A program made the position numbers and the translations under genes. From Roseateles_B sp051857535 (lineage in GTDB: Bacteria > Pseudomonadota > Gammaproteobacteria > Burkholderiales > Burkholderiaceae_C), in assembly GCF_051857535.1 (NCBI RefSeq), contig NZ_JBPZGY010000003.1, positions 1 to 64,000 on the forward strand: a DNA stretch of 64,000 bases, in the 5' to 3' direction. Shown in pieces: positions 41,876-49,766 of this stretch. The notes beneath the pieces are model-generated. The model was not told the origin of the DNA. It worked only from the letters and a program-made list of their open reading frames with translations, and did not search any database. Numbering within the stretch: the first letter of the stretch is position 1; each line of letters opens with the position of its first letter.

Positions 41876-42652
41876 ATGAGCCCGATGCCTGACCCTCTGC
41901 TGACTTCCCGCCAGCCGGTCCCCGTTGGGCAGGGGCCGCGCGGCCGGCGTCGTTCTCATGCCGCCTTGGCTGCCCTGGTCGCCTATGGCGCCCTGGCCTT
42001 CTGCGTGCTGCCCGGGGAAGCCTGGGCGCAGGCTGTCTCGGTATGCGAGGTCCGGTCGCTCAAGGGGGCCGCGCAGTGGCAGCAAGGGGTGCGGCAAGGG
42101 AGCGTCCAGGCAGGCATGGCGGTGACCGTGGGTATGGAGCTGCGCACAGCCAAAGCAGCGCGCCTGCGCCTGCAATGCGAGGACGGTTCGGTGCTGGTGA
42201 TGGCCGAGCAGAGTCGGCTGCTGGTGGAGCATTTCGAGGCACAGGCTGGCCAGCCCCGCATGGCCAGCTTCCTGCTCAAACTGGGTCTGCTGGGGCAGAA
42301 GGTGGCCCCAGTGACCGGCGGCCACTGGCAGGTGCGTACCCCCAGCGCCGTCACCGCCGTGCGCGGCACCGAGTTCCTGGTGGAGGTTGATGCGCGCCAG
42401 ACCACTCAGGTGCATGTGCTCAGCGGCGAGGTGGCGGTGGAGTCCCGCGAGCCGCCGGAGAGTGGTGCCGCCGCCAGCGAACCCTTCAGCAGCAAGGGTG
42501 TACAGGCGCAGTGGCGGGGCGAGCTCGGCCCTGGCATCGTGCTGCAGCCTGGCACGGGTGGCGTACGCTGCCCGCAGGGGCGGGCCTGCAGCCAGAGCAG
42601 GCGCGACGATGCCGCCATGCAGCGATTGCAGCAGCGTCTGGTGCTGGACTGA
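41876..42652 (+). CDS. Exported FecR-domain protein, copy 2
   Basis: A 258-residue paralogue of the protein at 35936, with a signal peptide (LAALVAYGALAFCVLPGEAWA), the FecR-like domain (CEVRSLKGAAQWQQG, LRLQCEDGSVLVMAE, and HWQVRTPSAVTAVRGTEF, identical over much of its length to copy 1) and an extra Cys-containing tail of about 50 residues. The two copies bracket the CHASE2 and caspase genes. The ATG at 41876 has CCGGAGA about five bases upstream. It diverges from the caspase partner gene, sharing a 200-base promoter region. Confidence 0.87.
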   Translation: MSPMPDPLLTSRQPVPVGQGPRGRRRSHAALAALVAYGALAFCVLPGEAWAQAVSVCEVRSLKGAAQWQQGVRQGSVQAGMAVTVGMELRTAKAARLRLQCEDGSVLVMAEQSRLLVEHFEAQAGQPRMASFLLKLGLLGQKVAPVTGGHWQVRTPSAVTAVRGTEFLVEVDARQTTQVHVLSGEVAVESREPPESGAAASEPFSSKGVQAQWRGELGPGIVLQPGTGGVRCPQGRACSQSRRDDAAMQRLQQRLVLD

Positions 42653-42864
42653 GGGTGGGGTCGCGCGCGATCGGGCGCCCACATTCCCTTACCTCTTTTC
42701 ACGGCTGCTGACGGACAGCGCCGAACGCCCACGCTATCGTCCCAGTCCCGCCGGCATGCCTGCGGGAGAGCGGCAGCCGGGGAGGGCTGCCTGAGAGGAC
42801 GGCCTTGCCCTACCCGTGCTCAAGCATGAAGCCGGGGTGCAAGGCGCAGCGAGGAGAGACTGGA

Positions 42865-43212
42865 ATGGCCACGATTGCCCTGCATGTCGATGGGCAGGCG
42901 ACGCCCTATCACGTGCACAAGACCCTGCCCTGGTGGCGGCGTCCCATTGGCGAACCCCTGCCCACCTACGGACGGGCCAAGTCCTATGGCTTGTGGATTG
43001 CCCCGAGCAAGACCCTGTCCACCTGGTGGATGAACCAGGCCGTGGATGCGGTCTTCCTGAATGCGGACGGCACCGTGGCCCGCATCGTGACTGGCGTGCG
43101 GCCCTGGCGCACCCTGCGCTGCCAGCAGGCCCGTTCCGTGCTGAAGCTACGGGCCGGCATGGCACGCCGCCTGGGCCTGGAGCCTGGTACGGCCCTGGAT
43201 CTGTCTGCCTGA
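42865..43212 (+). CDS. DUF192 family protein
   Basis: A 115-residue protein whose C-terminal two-thirds fit the DUF192 family: WWMNQAVDAVFLNADGTVARIVTGVRPWR, followed by ARSVLKLRAGMARRLGLEPG. The N-terminal half is not typical (PWWRRPIGEPLPTYGRAKSYG), and no signal peptide is seen, so this is a cytoplasmic and partly divergent member. GAGGAG lies nine bases before the ATG at 42865; the frame from 42805 has no such site. Function unknown. It converges on the oligopeptidase gene. Confidence 0.8.
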   Translation: MATIALHVDGQATPYHVHKTLPWWRRPIGEPLPTYGRAKSYGLWIAPSKTLSTWWMNQAVDAVFLNADGTVARIVTGVRPWRTLRCQQARSVLKLRAGMARRLGLEPGTALDLSA

Positions 43213-43292
43213 GCGCGGGCCAGCGGCCCCCGGGGCGTGGGGATCGGGTGAGCGCCCCGGCGCCCAGGCCCCCTGCCGGACCTGAGTCAGCC

Positions 43293-45329
43293 TCAGGCCG
43301 CCATGCCCTGGTGACGCAGCAGGGCGTCGATGCGCGGCTCGCGGCCGCGGAAGGCCTTGAAGTTGTCCATGGCGTCGCGCGAGCCGCCCACTTCCAGGAT
43401 GTTCTCCAGGTAGCGCCGGCCCACGTCCGGATTGAACACGCCTTCTTCCTCGAAGGCACTCCAGGCGTCTGCCGACAGCACCTCGGCCCATTTGTAGCTG
43501 TAATAACCCGCAGAGTAGCCGCCCGCGAAGATGTGCGAGAAGCTGTGCTGGAAGCGGTTGAAGGCAGGGGGCGGATTGACGGAGATCTCGGCCCGCACCT
43601 CGTCCAGCACCTGCTGGATGCGCTGCTCGCTGCCAGGCTCGGCGTGCAGGCGCATGTCGAAGAGCGCGAACTCGATCTGGCGCAGGGTCTGCAGGCCGGC
43701 CTGGTAGTTCTTGGCGGCCACCATCTTGTCGTAGAGGCTGCGGGGCAGGGGCTCGCAGCTGTCCACATGGCGGGACAGCTGCTGCAGCACCTCCCATTCC
43801 CAGCAGAAGTTCTCCATGAACTGGCTGGGCAGCTCCACGGCGTCCCATTCCACACCGGAGATGCCAGACACGCCGGCCTCCTCGACGCGCGTCAGCAGGT
43901 GATGCAGGCCATGGCCCACCTCATGGAAGAGCGTGGTGACGTCGTCGTGCGTGAGCAGCGCCGGCCTGTCCCCCACCGGTGAGGCGAAGTTGCACACCAG
44001 GTGCGCCACCGGCAGCTGCAGCGAGCCCTCGGGGCGGCGCCAGCGGCCACGGACCTCGTCCATCCAGGCGCCAGGGCGCTTGCCGGTGCGGGCGTAGAGG
44101 TCCAGGTAGACCTGGCCGATGAGCTGCCCTTGGCGCTCCAGGCGGTAGAAGCGCACGGACTCGTGCCAGACCTCGGCCGTGTCAGCGATCAGGCGCACGC
44201 CGAAGACGCGCTCCAGGATGCTGAACAGGCCCTCCAGCACGCGCGGGAGGGTCAGGTATTGCTTCACCTCCTGGTCGCTGAAGGCATAGCGGGCCATCTT
44301 CAGCTTCTCGGAGACATAGGCCTGGTCCCAGGCCTGCAGCGTGCCTTCGGGAAACTCGGCGGCCAACTGCTCTCGGGCGAAGGCGCGCAGGGCATCCAGG
44401 TCGCGTTGCGCATGGGGGCGAGCCTTGGCGGCGAGCTCGCGCAGGAAAGTCATCACCTGTGCGGGCGACTCGGCCATCTTGGCCACCAGAGAGACCTCGG
44501 CGTAGTTGGCATAGCCCAGCAGCGCGGCCTCTTCCTGGTGCAGGGCCAGCATCTCCCGCATCAGCGCGCCGTTGTCCCACTCGGGCTTGTCGCCCAGCTC
44601 GCTGGCGCGGGTGACGTAGGCGCGGTACACGCGCTCGCGCAGCGGGCGGTGGCTGGCGTACTGCATCACCGGCAGGTAGCAGGGGAAGTGCAGGGTGATC
44701 TTGTGCAGGCCCGGCTTGCCGTCTGCCTCGGCGGCCTGTGCGGTCTGGGTCAGCACGTCTTCTGGCACGCCGGCCATTTCGGCGGCACTGGCGTAGTGCA
44801 CCCAGCCGTCGGTGGCGTCCATCACGTGCTCGCTGAAGGCCTGGCCCAGCTCTGCCGAGCGCTCCTGGATGGCGGCGAAGCGAGTCTTGGCCTCGCCTTG
44901 CAGGTCGGCGCCGGAGAGCACGAAGTCGCGGATCCAGTGCCGCAGCGCCTGCTGGCGGGCCGGGTTCAGCGTGGCGCCTTGCGCCTGCTGGATGGCCTTG
45001 TACTTGGCGAAGAGCTTTTCATCGGCACCCAGGCTCGTGTAGAACTCGGTGACGGCCGGCAGCATGGCGTTGTAGGCCTCGCGCAGCTCGGGTGTGTTAG
45101 CCACCGCATTCATGTGGCTGACGGCACCCCAGGACACGGACAGCCGCTCCGTGGCGGTGCTCAGCACGCGTTCCAGGGCGTCGAAGTCCGCTGGCGTCGA
45201 ATCCGCGGTGGCCTCCGCCTGGGCCCGACGGGCAGCCTCCAGCAGTTCGCTGATGGCGGGCTGGATGTGTTCGGGGCGGATGCTCGCGAAGGCGGGCAGA
45301 GGGGCGGTACTGAGCAGCGGGTTGTTCAC
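43293..45329 (-). CDS. prlC: Oligopeptidase A (M3 family metallopeptidase)
   Basis: Cytoplasmic zinc peptidase of 678 residues, the usual M3 length, degrading signal-peptide fragments and other short peptides. The zinc motif is FHEVGHGLHHLL near 455 with the downstream glutamate in the EWDAVELPSQFMEN segment; YSAGYYSYKWAEV is the substrate tyrosine region. The start is GTG at 45329, with AGGGAGA five bases upstream. It is 79 bases downstream of folD on the same strand. PrlC and thimet-type variants cannot be separated by eye, but the C-terminus fits PrlC. Confidence 0.92.
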   Translation of the reverse strand: MNNPLLSTAPLPAFASIRPEHIQPAISELLEAARRAQAEATADSTPADFDALERVLSTATERLSVSWGAVSHMNAVANTPELREAYNAMLPAVTEFYTSLGADEKLFAKYKAIQQAQGATLNPARQQALRHWIRDFVLSGADLQGEAKTRFAAIQERSAELGQAFSEHVMDATDGWVHYASAAEMAGVPEDVLTQTAQAAEADGKPGLHKITLHFPCYLPVMQYASHRPLRERVYRAYVTRASELGDKPEWDNGALMREMLALHQEEAALLGYANYAEVSLVAKMAESPAQVMTFLRELAAKARPHAQRDLDALRAFAREQLAAEFPEGTLQAWDQAYVSEKLKMARYAFSDQEVKQYLTLPRVLEGLFSILERVFGVRLIADTAEVWHESVRFYRLERQGQLIGQVYLDLYARTGKRPGAWMDEVRGRWRRPEGSLQLPVAHLVCNFASPVGDRPALLTHDDVTTLFHEVGHGLHHLLTRVEEAGVSGISGVEWDAVELPSQFMENFCWEWEVLQQLSRHVDSCEPLPRSLYDKMVAAKNYQAGLQTLRQIEFALFDMRLHAEPGSEQRIQQVLDEVRAEISVNPPPAFNRFQHSFSHIFAGGYSAGYYSYKWAEVLSADAWSAFEEEGVFNPDVGRRYLENILEVGGSRDAMDNFKAFRGREPRIDALLRHQGMAA

Positions 45330-45408
45330 GGAATCTCCCTGGGCGCGCGGGCCACTTGCGTAGTCTGTGTTGCTCCTGCCGGATGCGGCAGCGGCGGCAG
45401 AGCCGTCC

Positions 45409-46269
45409 TCAGCGGCCGTCCGCGGCGCGCTCGGCTGACTCCATGGTGTTGACCAGCAGCATGGTGATGGTCATGGGGCCGACACCGCCGGGAACGGGAG
45501 TGATCCAGCCGGCCACTTCGCGAACGCCGTTGAAGTCCACGTCCCCGCAGAGCTTGCCTTCGTCATCGCGGTTCATGCCCACGTCGATGACCACGGCACC
45601 GGGCTTGACCATGTCGGCCGTCAGCACATTGCGCTTGCCCACGGCCGCCACGACCACATCGGCCTGGCGGGTCATGGCAGCGAGGTCGGCCGTGCCGCTG
45701 TGGCAGATGGTGACGGTGGCATTGGCCTGCAGCAGCATCAGGGCCATGGGCTTGCCCACGATGTTGGAGCGGCCGATCACCACGGCGTGCTTGCCACGCA
45801 GGTCCTTCATGCCGATGCTCTCCAGCATCTTCATGCAGCCGTAGGGCGTGCAGGCCTTGAAGCCGGTCTCACCCACCATGAGGGCGCCGGCCGAGGCCAC
45901 GTGGAAGCCGTCCACGTCCTTCAGGGGCGAGATGGCCTCGATGACCTTGTGGTCGTCGATGTGCCCTGGCAGGGGCAACTGCACCAGGATGCCGTGGATG
46001 GCGGGGTCGTTGTTGAGCGCCTCGACGCGGGCCAGAAGCTCGGCCTCGCTCATGGTGGCCTCGTACTTCTCCAGCACCGAGTGGAAGCCCACGTCCTCGC
46101 AAGCCTTGACCTTGTTGCGCACATAGACCTGGCTGGCCGGGTTGTCACCCACCAGGATCACGGCCAGGCCGGGCTTGACGCCTCTGGGTGCCAGGGCGGC
46201 AGCGCGCTGCGCCACCTCGGTGCGAAGTTGCTTGGAGAGGGCGACGCCGTCGATGAGGGTTGCGGTCAT
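45409..46269 (-). CDS. folD: Bifunctional methylenetetrahydrofolate dehydrogenase/cyclohydrolase
   Basis: Cytoplasmic one-carbon enzyme of 286 residues. The cyclohydrolase lysine lies in SQVYVRNKVKACEDVGF, the active-site loop in GILVQLPLPGHIDD, and the NADP region is VIGRSNIVGKPMALML, followed by PGGVGPMTITMLL. All family signatures are intact. The frame extends upstream to 46467, over the terminator of the response regulator gene; the ATG at 46269 is the normal start. It is the first gene of a short unit with prlC. Confidence 0.94.
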   Translation of the reverse strand: MTATLIDGVALSKQLRTEVAQRAAALAPRGVKPGLAVILVGDNPASQVYVRNKVKACEDVGFHSVLEKYEATMSEAELLARVEALNNDPAIHGILVQLPLPGHIDDHKVIEAISPLKDVDGFHVASAGALMVGETGFKACTPYGCMKMLESIGMKDLRGKHAVVIGRSNIVGKPMALMLLQANATVTICHSGTADLAAMTRQADVVVAAVGKRNVLTADMVKPGAVVIDVGMNRDDEGKLCGDVDFNGVREVAGWITPVPGGVGPMTITMLLVNTMESAERAADGR

Positions 46270-46292
46270 GTCAGAAAGACTCCGGAGAATGC

Positions 46293-46321
46293 AAAAAGCC
46301 GCTGGAATATCAGCGGCTTTC
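46293..46321 (-). terminator. Rho-independent terminator after the response regulator gene
   Basis: AAAGCCGCTG (46295-46304) and CAGCGGCTTT (46311-46320) form a 10-bp stem with a six-base loop, and the minus strand ends in TTTTTGC. It lies about 20 bases after the regulator stop and separates that unit from folD. Confidence 0.9.
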
Positions 46322-46339
46322 CTGGAATGGGGTGAAGCG

Positions 46340-46969
46340 TCAGGCCTTGGCCTGGGCCGAGGCGCCCAGAGCGATCTTGAGCAGATCGGCCACGGTATTG
46401 GCGTTGAGCTTCTCCATGATGTTGGCGCGGTGCGCTTCCACGGTCTTGATGCTGATGCCGAGGTCATCGGCGATCTGCTTGTTCAGACGGCCGGCCACGA
46501 TGCGTTCCAGCACCTGGGCCTCGCGGGTGGTCAGGCGCGACAGCAGGGCTTCGCGGCTGGCCGCTTCCTGGTGCTGCGAAAATTCCACACGGGCCTGCTC
46601 CAGCATGCGCTCGACCAGGGCCAGCAGCTCCTCTTCCTTGAAGGGCTTCTCGATGAAATCCATCGCGCCTTTCTTCATGGTGTTCACGGCCATGGGCACG
46701 TCGCCGTGGCCGGTGATGAAGACGGCGGGCAGGGGGCTCTTGCGCTCCAGCAGCTTGTCCTGGAGGTCCAGGCCGCTCATGCCGTCCATGCGCACATCGG
46801 TGATCAGGCAGGCCACTTCACGCGGGTCGTAGCGGCTCAAGAAGGACTCGGCGGAATCGAAGCACTTCACGCGGTAGTCCTTGCCCTCCAGCAGCCATTG
46901 CAGGGAATCGCGCACCGCTTCATCGTCATCGACAACGTAGACGGTACCCTTCTTCGGAATCAGGCTCAT
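46340..46969 (-). CDS. Two-component response regulator, LuxR/FixJ type
   Basis: A 209-residue regulator. The receiver domain has the acidic DDDEAVRDSL opening, phospho-acceptor Asp58 in CLITDVRMDGMSG, and the lysine of FIEKPFKEEE near 107. A LuxR-type helix-turn-helix follows (LTTREAQVLERIVAGRLNKQ and IADDLGISIKTVEAHRANIM). This is the FixJ/TtrR layout. The ATG at 46969 overlaps the kinase stop as ATGA, which pairs the two proteins. Target genes are unknown; the divergent aceE operon is a natural candidate. Confidence 0.92.
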   Translation of the reverse strand: MSLIPKKGTVYVVDDDEAVRDSLQWLLEGKDYRVKCFDSAESFLSRYDPREVACLITDVRMDGMSGLDLQDKLLERKSPLPAVFITGHGDVPMAVNTMKKGAMDFIEKPFKEEELLALVERMLEQARVEFSQHQEAASREALLSRLTTREAQVLERIVAGRLNKQIADDLGISIKTVEAHRANIMEKLNANTVADLLKIALGASAQAKA

Positions 46970-49518
46970 GGTGTCTCGGCAGTGTTTGGGGCAGTGCCCG
47001 GCGCCTCGTGGCGCGGGATTTCGACGGGAATGGTGAAGGCGAACCTGCACCCTACGATCGTCGGGCCATTGTATAAGTTCTCGGCACGGATCCGGCCCTG
47101 GTGGGACTCCACGATGGACCGGCATAACCCTAGTCCGATGCCCATGCCATCGGCCTTGGTGGAGAAGAAGGCCTCGTACATGCGCTCGATGACTTCCTCG
47201 GGCAAACCCGGGCCCATGTCAGTCACCGAGAACTCGATATTGGCCCCCAGCTCCTGCGTGTGCTTGGGCACCACGCGCAGCTCGATGTGGCGGCGGGAGA
47301 CCGGCAGGCCGGCGTTGTCGATGGCCTCGGCGGCATTCTTGAGCAGGTTCATCAGCACCTGCTCGATCAGGATGGGGTCCACCATCAGCGTGGGCAGGCG
47401 CTGCGCCACATAGGTGTGGATGGCCACATTGCGGCGGCGCAGCTCGATGCCGGCCAGCTCGACGGCGTCCTCGACGATGTCATGCGCCTGCGAGGGCGCG
47501 CGCTGCGGCTCGCTGCGCTTCACGAAGTTGCGGATGCGGTGGATGATCTGCCCGGCCCGCTGGGCCTGCTTGGCCGTCTTCTCCAGCGCTGCGAGCAGGT
47601 CGTCCTTGCCGATCTGGTCGTTGCGCACGCGCGAGACCATGCCGTTGCAGTAGTTGGTGATGGCGGTGAGCGGCTGGTTCAGCTCGTGAGCCACGCTGGA
47701 GGCCATCTCGCCCATGGTCATCAGGCGGCTGGTGACCTGGGCCTTCTCGGCCTGCTGGGCGGCCTGTTCCTCGGCGCGTCGGCGGGCGGTGATGTCGGTC
47801 GCGATCAGCATCTGGGCCAGGCGGCCGTCGGTCCACTGCAGGTAGCGGGCGCGGACGTCGAACCACATCTCCAGGCTGTCGATGTAGACCTCGCGCGGGT
47901 CCGACCCCACCTCCATCAAGGGCTGGGCGGGGAGGCCGGAATAGTCGTCCACCTCTTCATCGTGGTCAGGGTCTTCCTTGCTGCGGCCCAGCTTGCCGCC
48001 GGCCAGCATGGCGTGGCCTTTGGGGTCGGCGCCGAACCACAGTCGGTAGCTGCGGTTGGCGAAGAGCAGCTCGCCCTGCTGCACCGAGAGCACCGACACC
48101 GCAGCGTCCAGCCCTTCCAGCACGGTGGTGAAGCGCTCATGCGAGGCCGAGAGCTGGTCGCGCACACGCTTGGCCTCGGTGATGTTGGTCATCGAGGTCA
48201 TCCAGCCGGTCTGCTTGCCCTTGGGGTCGATCAGGGGAGAGACGTACATGCGGGCATCGAAGGTCGTGCCGTCCTTGCGCATGACCTTCACCTCGGCACC
48301 GCCTGCGGGGCTGCGGCCCTGGATCTCCTGCTGCAGCAGCCGGGCGTTCTCCTCGTAGCGGTCGGGCGGCCAGTACGGGAAGGGCGGCTTGCGGCCGATC
48401 AGCTCGCCCTCGGAGAAACCCGTCATCGCGCAGAAGGCGGGGTTCACGTAGGAGATGCGCGACTCCATGTCCATGGCGCGCATGCCGGTGAGCATGGAGT
48501 TCTCCATGGCCCGGCGGAAATTGGTTTCGTTGATCAGCGCGTTCTGGGCCTGCATGCGGCGGCGCATGTGCTTCCAGGTGCCCAGCAGCATCCAGACGGT
48601 CAGCACCGACAGCGCCACCACCATCCAGAACAGGGTGTTGGAGATCAGGCCTACCGAGGTGCGGTAGCCCTGGCCGCGCAGCACCAGACCGTTGAAAGCA
48701 GGGGCCAGGGGCACCTCGTGAAAGATGGAGGGCTTCTTGAGCTTTTGCCCCGGCATCGGCGTCACGGTGCTGGCCACGACCATGTCGCGGGAGTCCAGCA
48801 CGGCGATGGCATGGCGCACGGCGACGTCCGAGGGCACGTAATAGCGCAGCAGGCCTTCCACCGTGTACTCGGCGATCAGCACGCCGGAGAAGCCGGTGCG
48901 GTCGATCAGCGGCACCTGGACCTGGAAGACCATGGTGTTGTTGGCATCGCTGAAGGCCTGGGAATAGGCTGGCTGGCGGCGTTCCTTGACCAGCTGGAAG
49001 GCGCTCTCGGCTGCGCTGGTGGCGTTGCCGGCAGGCATGGAGGGGTCGCCGCCTTCCAGCGCCATGAGACTGTCCGCCTGGTAGCCTGCCGCACTGACGC
49101 TGGCGCGCCGTTCGCGGCGGTTGCTCAGCCAGGTGACATGGGTGATCTCGGGCCGGTCCCGGGCCCAGGTGCTGGCCTGGGTGTTGAACTCGTGGGAGTC
49201 GGTGGCCCGGGTGGCGATCTCCCGGGCGATGCGCACCAACTGCTCCTGGTTCTCGATCAGACGCAGCTGGATCTGCTTCTGGGCGATCTCGGTGTCGCGC
49301 TTGACGGCTTCCTGCTCGCGCTCGATTTCTTCGTTACGCAGATACCAGAAGGCCAGGATGATGGCCGCCAGAAACAGCAGCACCGAGATCAGCGGACCGA
49401 GGGTGGCGAAACGGTCCTGGCGGGAAGGGGACTGGCGGCGCCACCAGGCGGTGGCCAGCAGACGCAAGGGCTGGGACCAGCGACGCAGCTGGGCCTTGAG
49501 ATCGAAACGCGAAGACAT
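46966..49518 (-). CDS. PAS-containing sensor histidine kinase, membrane bound
   Basis: An 850-residue kinase. Helix one (LISVLLFLAAIILAFWYL) near 35-55 is followed by a large extracytoplasmic sensor of about 230 residues, a second helix near 310, a PAS domain (MENSMLTGMRAMDMESRISY), a second degenerate PAS domain, the phospho-acceptor histidine in SVAHELNQPLTAI near 609, and the ATPase N box NLLKNAAEAID with DMGPGLPEE and GIGLGLCRSIV. The HELNQPLTAI H-box with GLGL resembles FixL and DctB-type kinases. The ATG at 49518 is used. The paired regulator follows immediately. Confidence 0.92.
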   Translation of the reverse strand: MSSRFDLKAQLRRWSQPLRLLATAWWRRQSPSRQDRFATLGPLISVLLFLAAIILAFWYLRNEEIEREQEAVKRDTEIAQKQIQLRLIENQEQLVRIAREIATRATDSHEFNTQASTWARDRPEITHVTWLSNRRERRASVSAAGYQADSLMALEGGDPSMPAGNATSAAESAFQLVKERRQPAYSQAFSDANNTMVFQVQVPLIDRTGFSGVLIAEYTVEGLLRYYVPSDVAVRHAIAVLDSRDMVVASTVTPMPGQKLKKPSIFHEVPLAPAFNGLVLRGQGYRTSVGLISNTLFWMVVALSVLTVWMLLGTWKHMRRRMQAQNALINETNFRRAMENSMLTGMRAMDMESRISYVNPAFCAMTGFSEGELIGRKPPFPYWPPDRYEENARLLQQEIQGRSPAGGAEVKVMRKDGTTFDARMYVSPLIDPKGKQTGWMTSMTNITEAKRVRDQLSASHERFTTVLEGLDAAVSVLSVQQGELLFANRSYRLWFGADPKGHAMLAGGKLGRSKEDPDHDEEVDDYSGLPAQPLMEVGSDPREVYIDSLEMWFDVRARYLQWTDGRLAQMLIATDITARRRAEEQAAQQAEKAQVTSRLMTMGEMASSVAHELNQPLTAITNYCNGMVSRVRNDQIGKDDLLAALEKTAKQAQRAGQIIHRIRNFVKRSEPQRAPSQAHDIVEDAVELAGIELRRRNVAIHTYVAQRLPTLMVDPILIEQVLMNLLKNAAEAIDNAGLPVSRRHIELRVVPKHTQELGANIEFSVTDMGPGLPEEVIERMYEAFFSTKADGMGIGLGLCRSIVESHQGRIRAENLYNGPTIVGCRFAFTIPVEIPRHEAPGTAPNTAETP

Positions 49519-49584
49519 GGCGCGGATTATCCCGTCCGGCCCGACCCCCGGAGCAGCGAACAATCCCTTTGGCGATCCCTTGTG

Positions 49585-49601
49585 ATTTCATTATGTGAAA
49601 T
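49585..49601. promoter_or_regulatory. Inverted repeat ATTTCA-N5-TGAAAT between kinase and aceE genes
   Basis: A 6-5-6 inverted repeat in the 248-base divergent gap, located in an A+T-rich block (CATTATGTGAAATG). It is 67 bases from the kinase start and 166 bases before aceE. The spacing fits IclR-, GntR- or LysR-type sites. The GntR-type PdhR of enteric bacteria is not expected here, so the regulator is unknown. Confidence 0.5.
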
Positions 49602-49766
49602 GCTATCGCACGATTTGGAAAAAATAGCCATGCTGTGCGACACTCCGGCCGGAACATTGGCGGGCCCCGGGATTGCTGCGTCTGTGACGGCGATCGGCGG
49701 GGCTTGAAGCCAGGCCTCAACACCGCGAATCAGCACCGCAACACCAGAGATTTGCAAGGAGACAGC

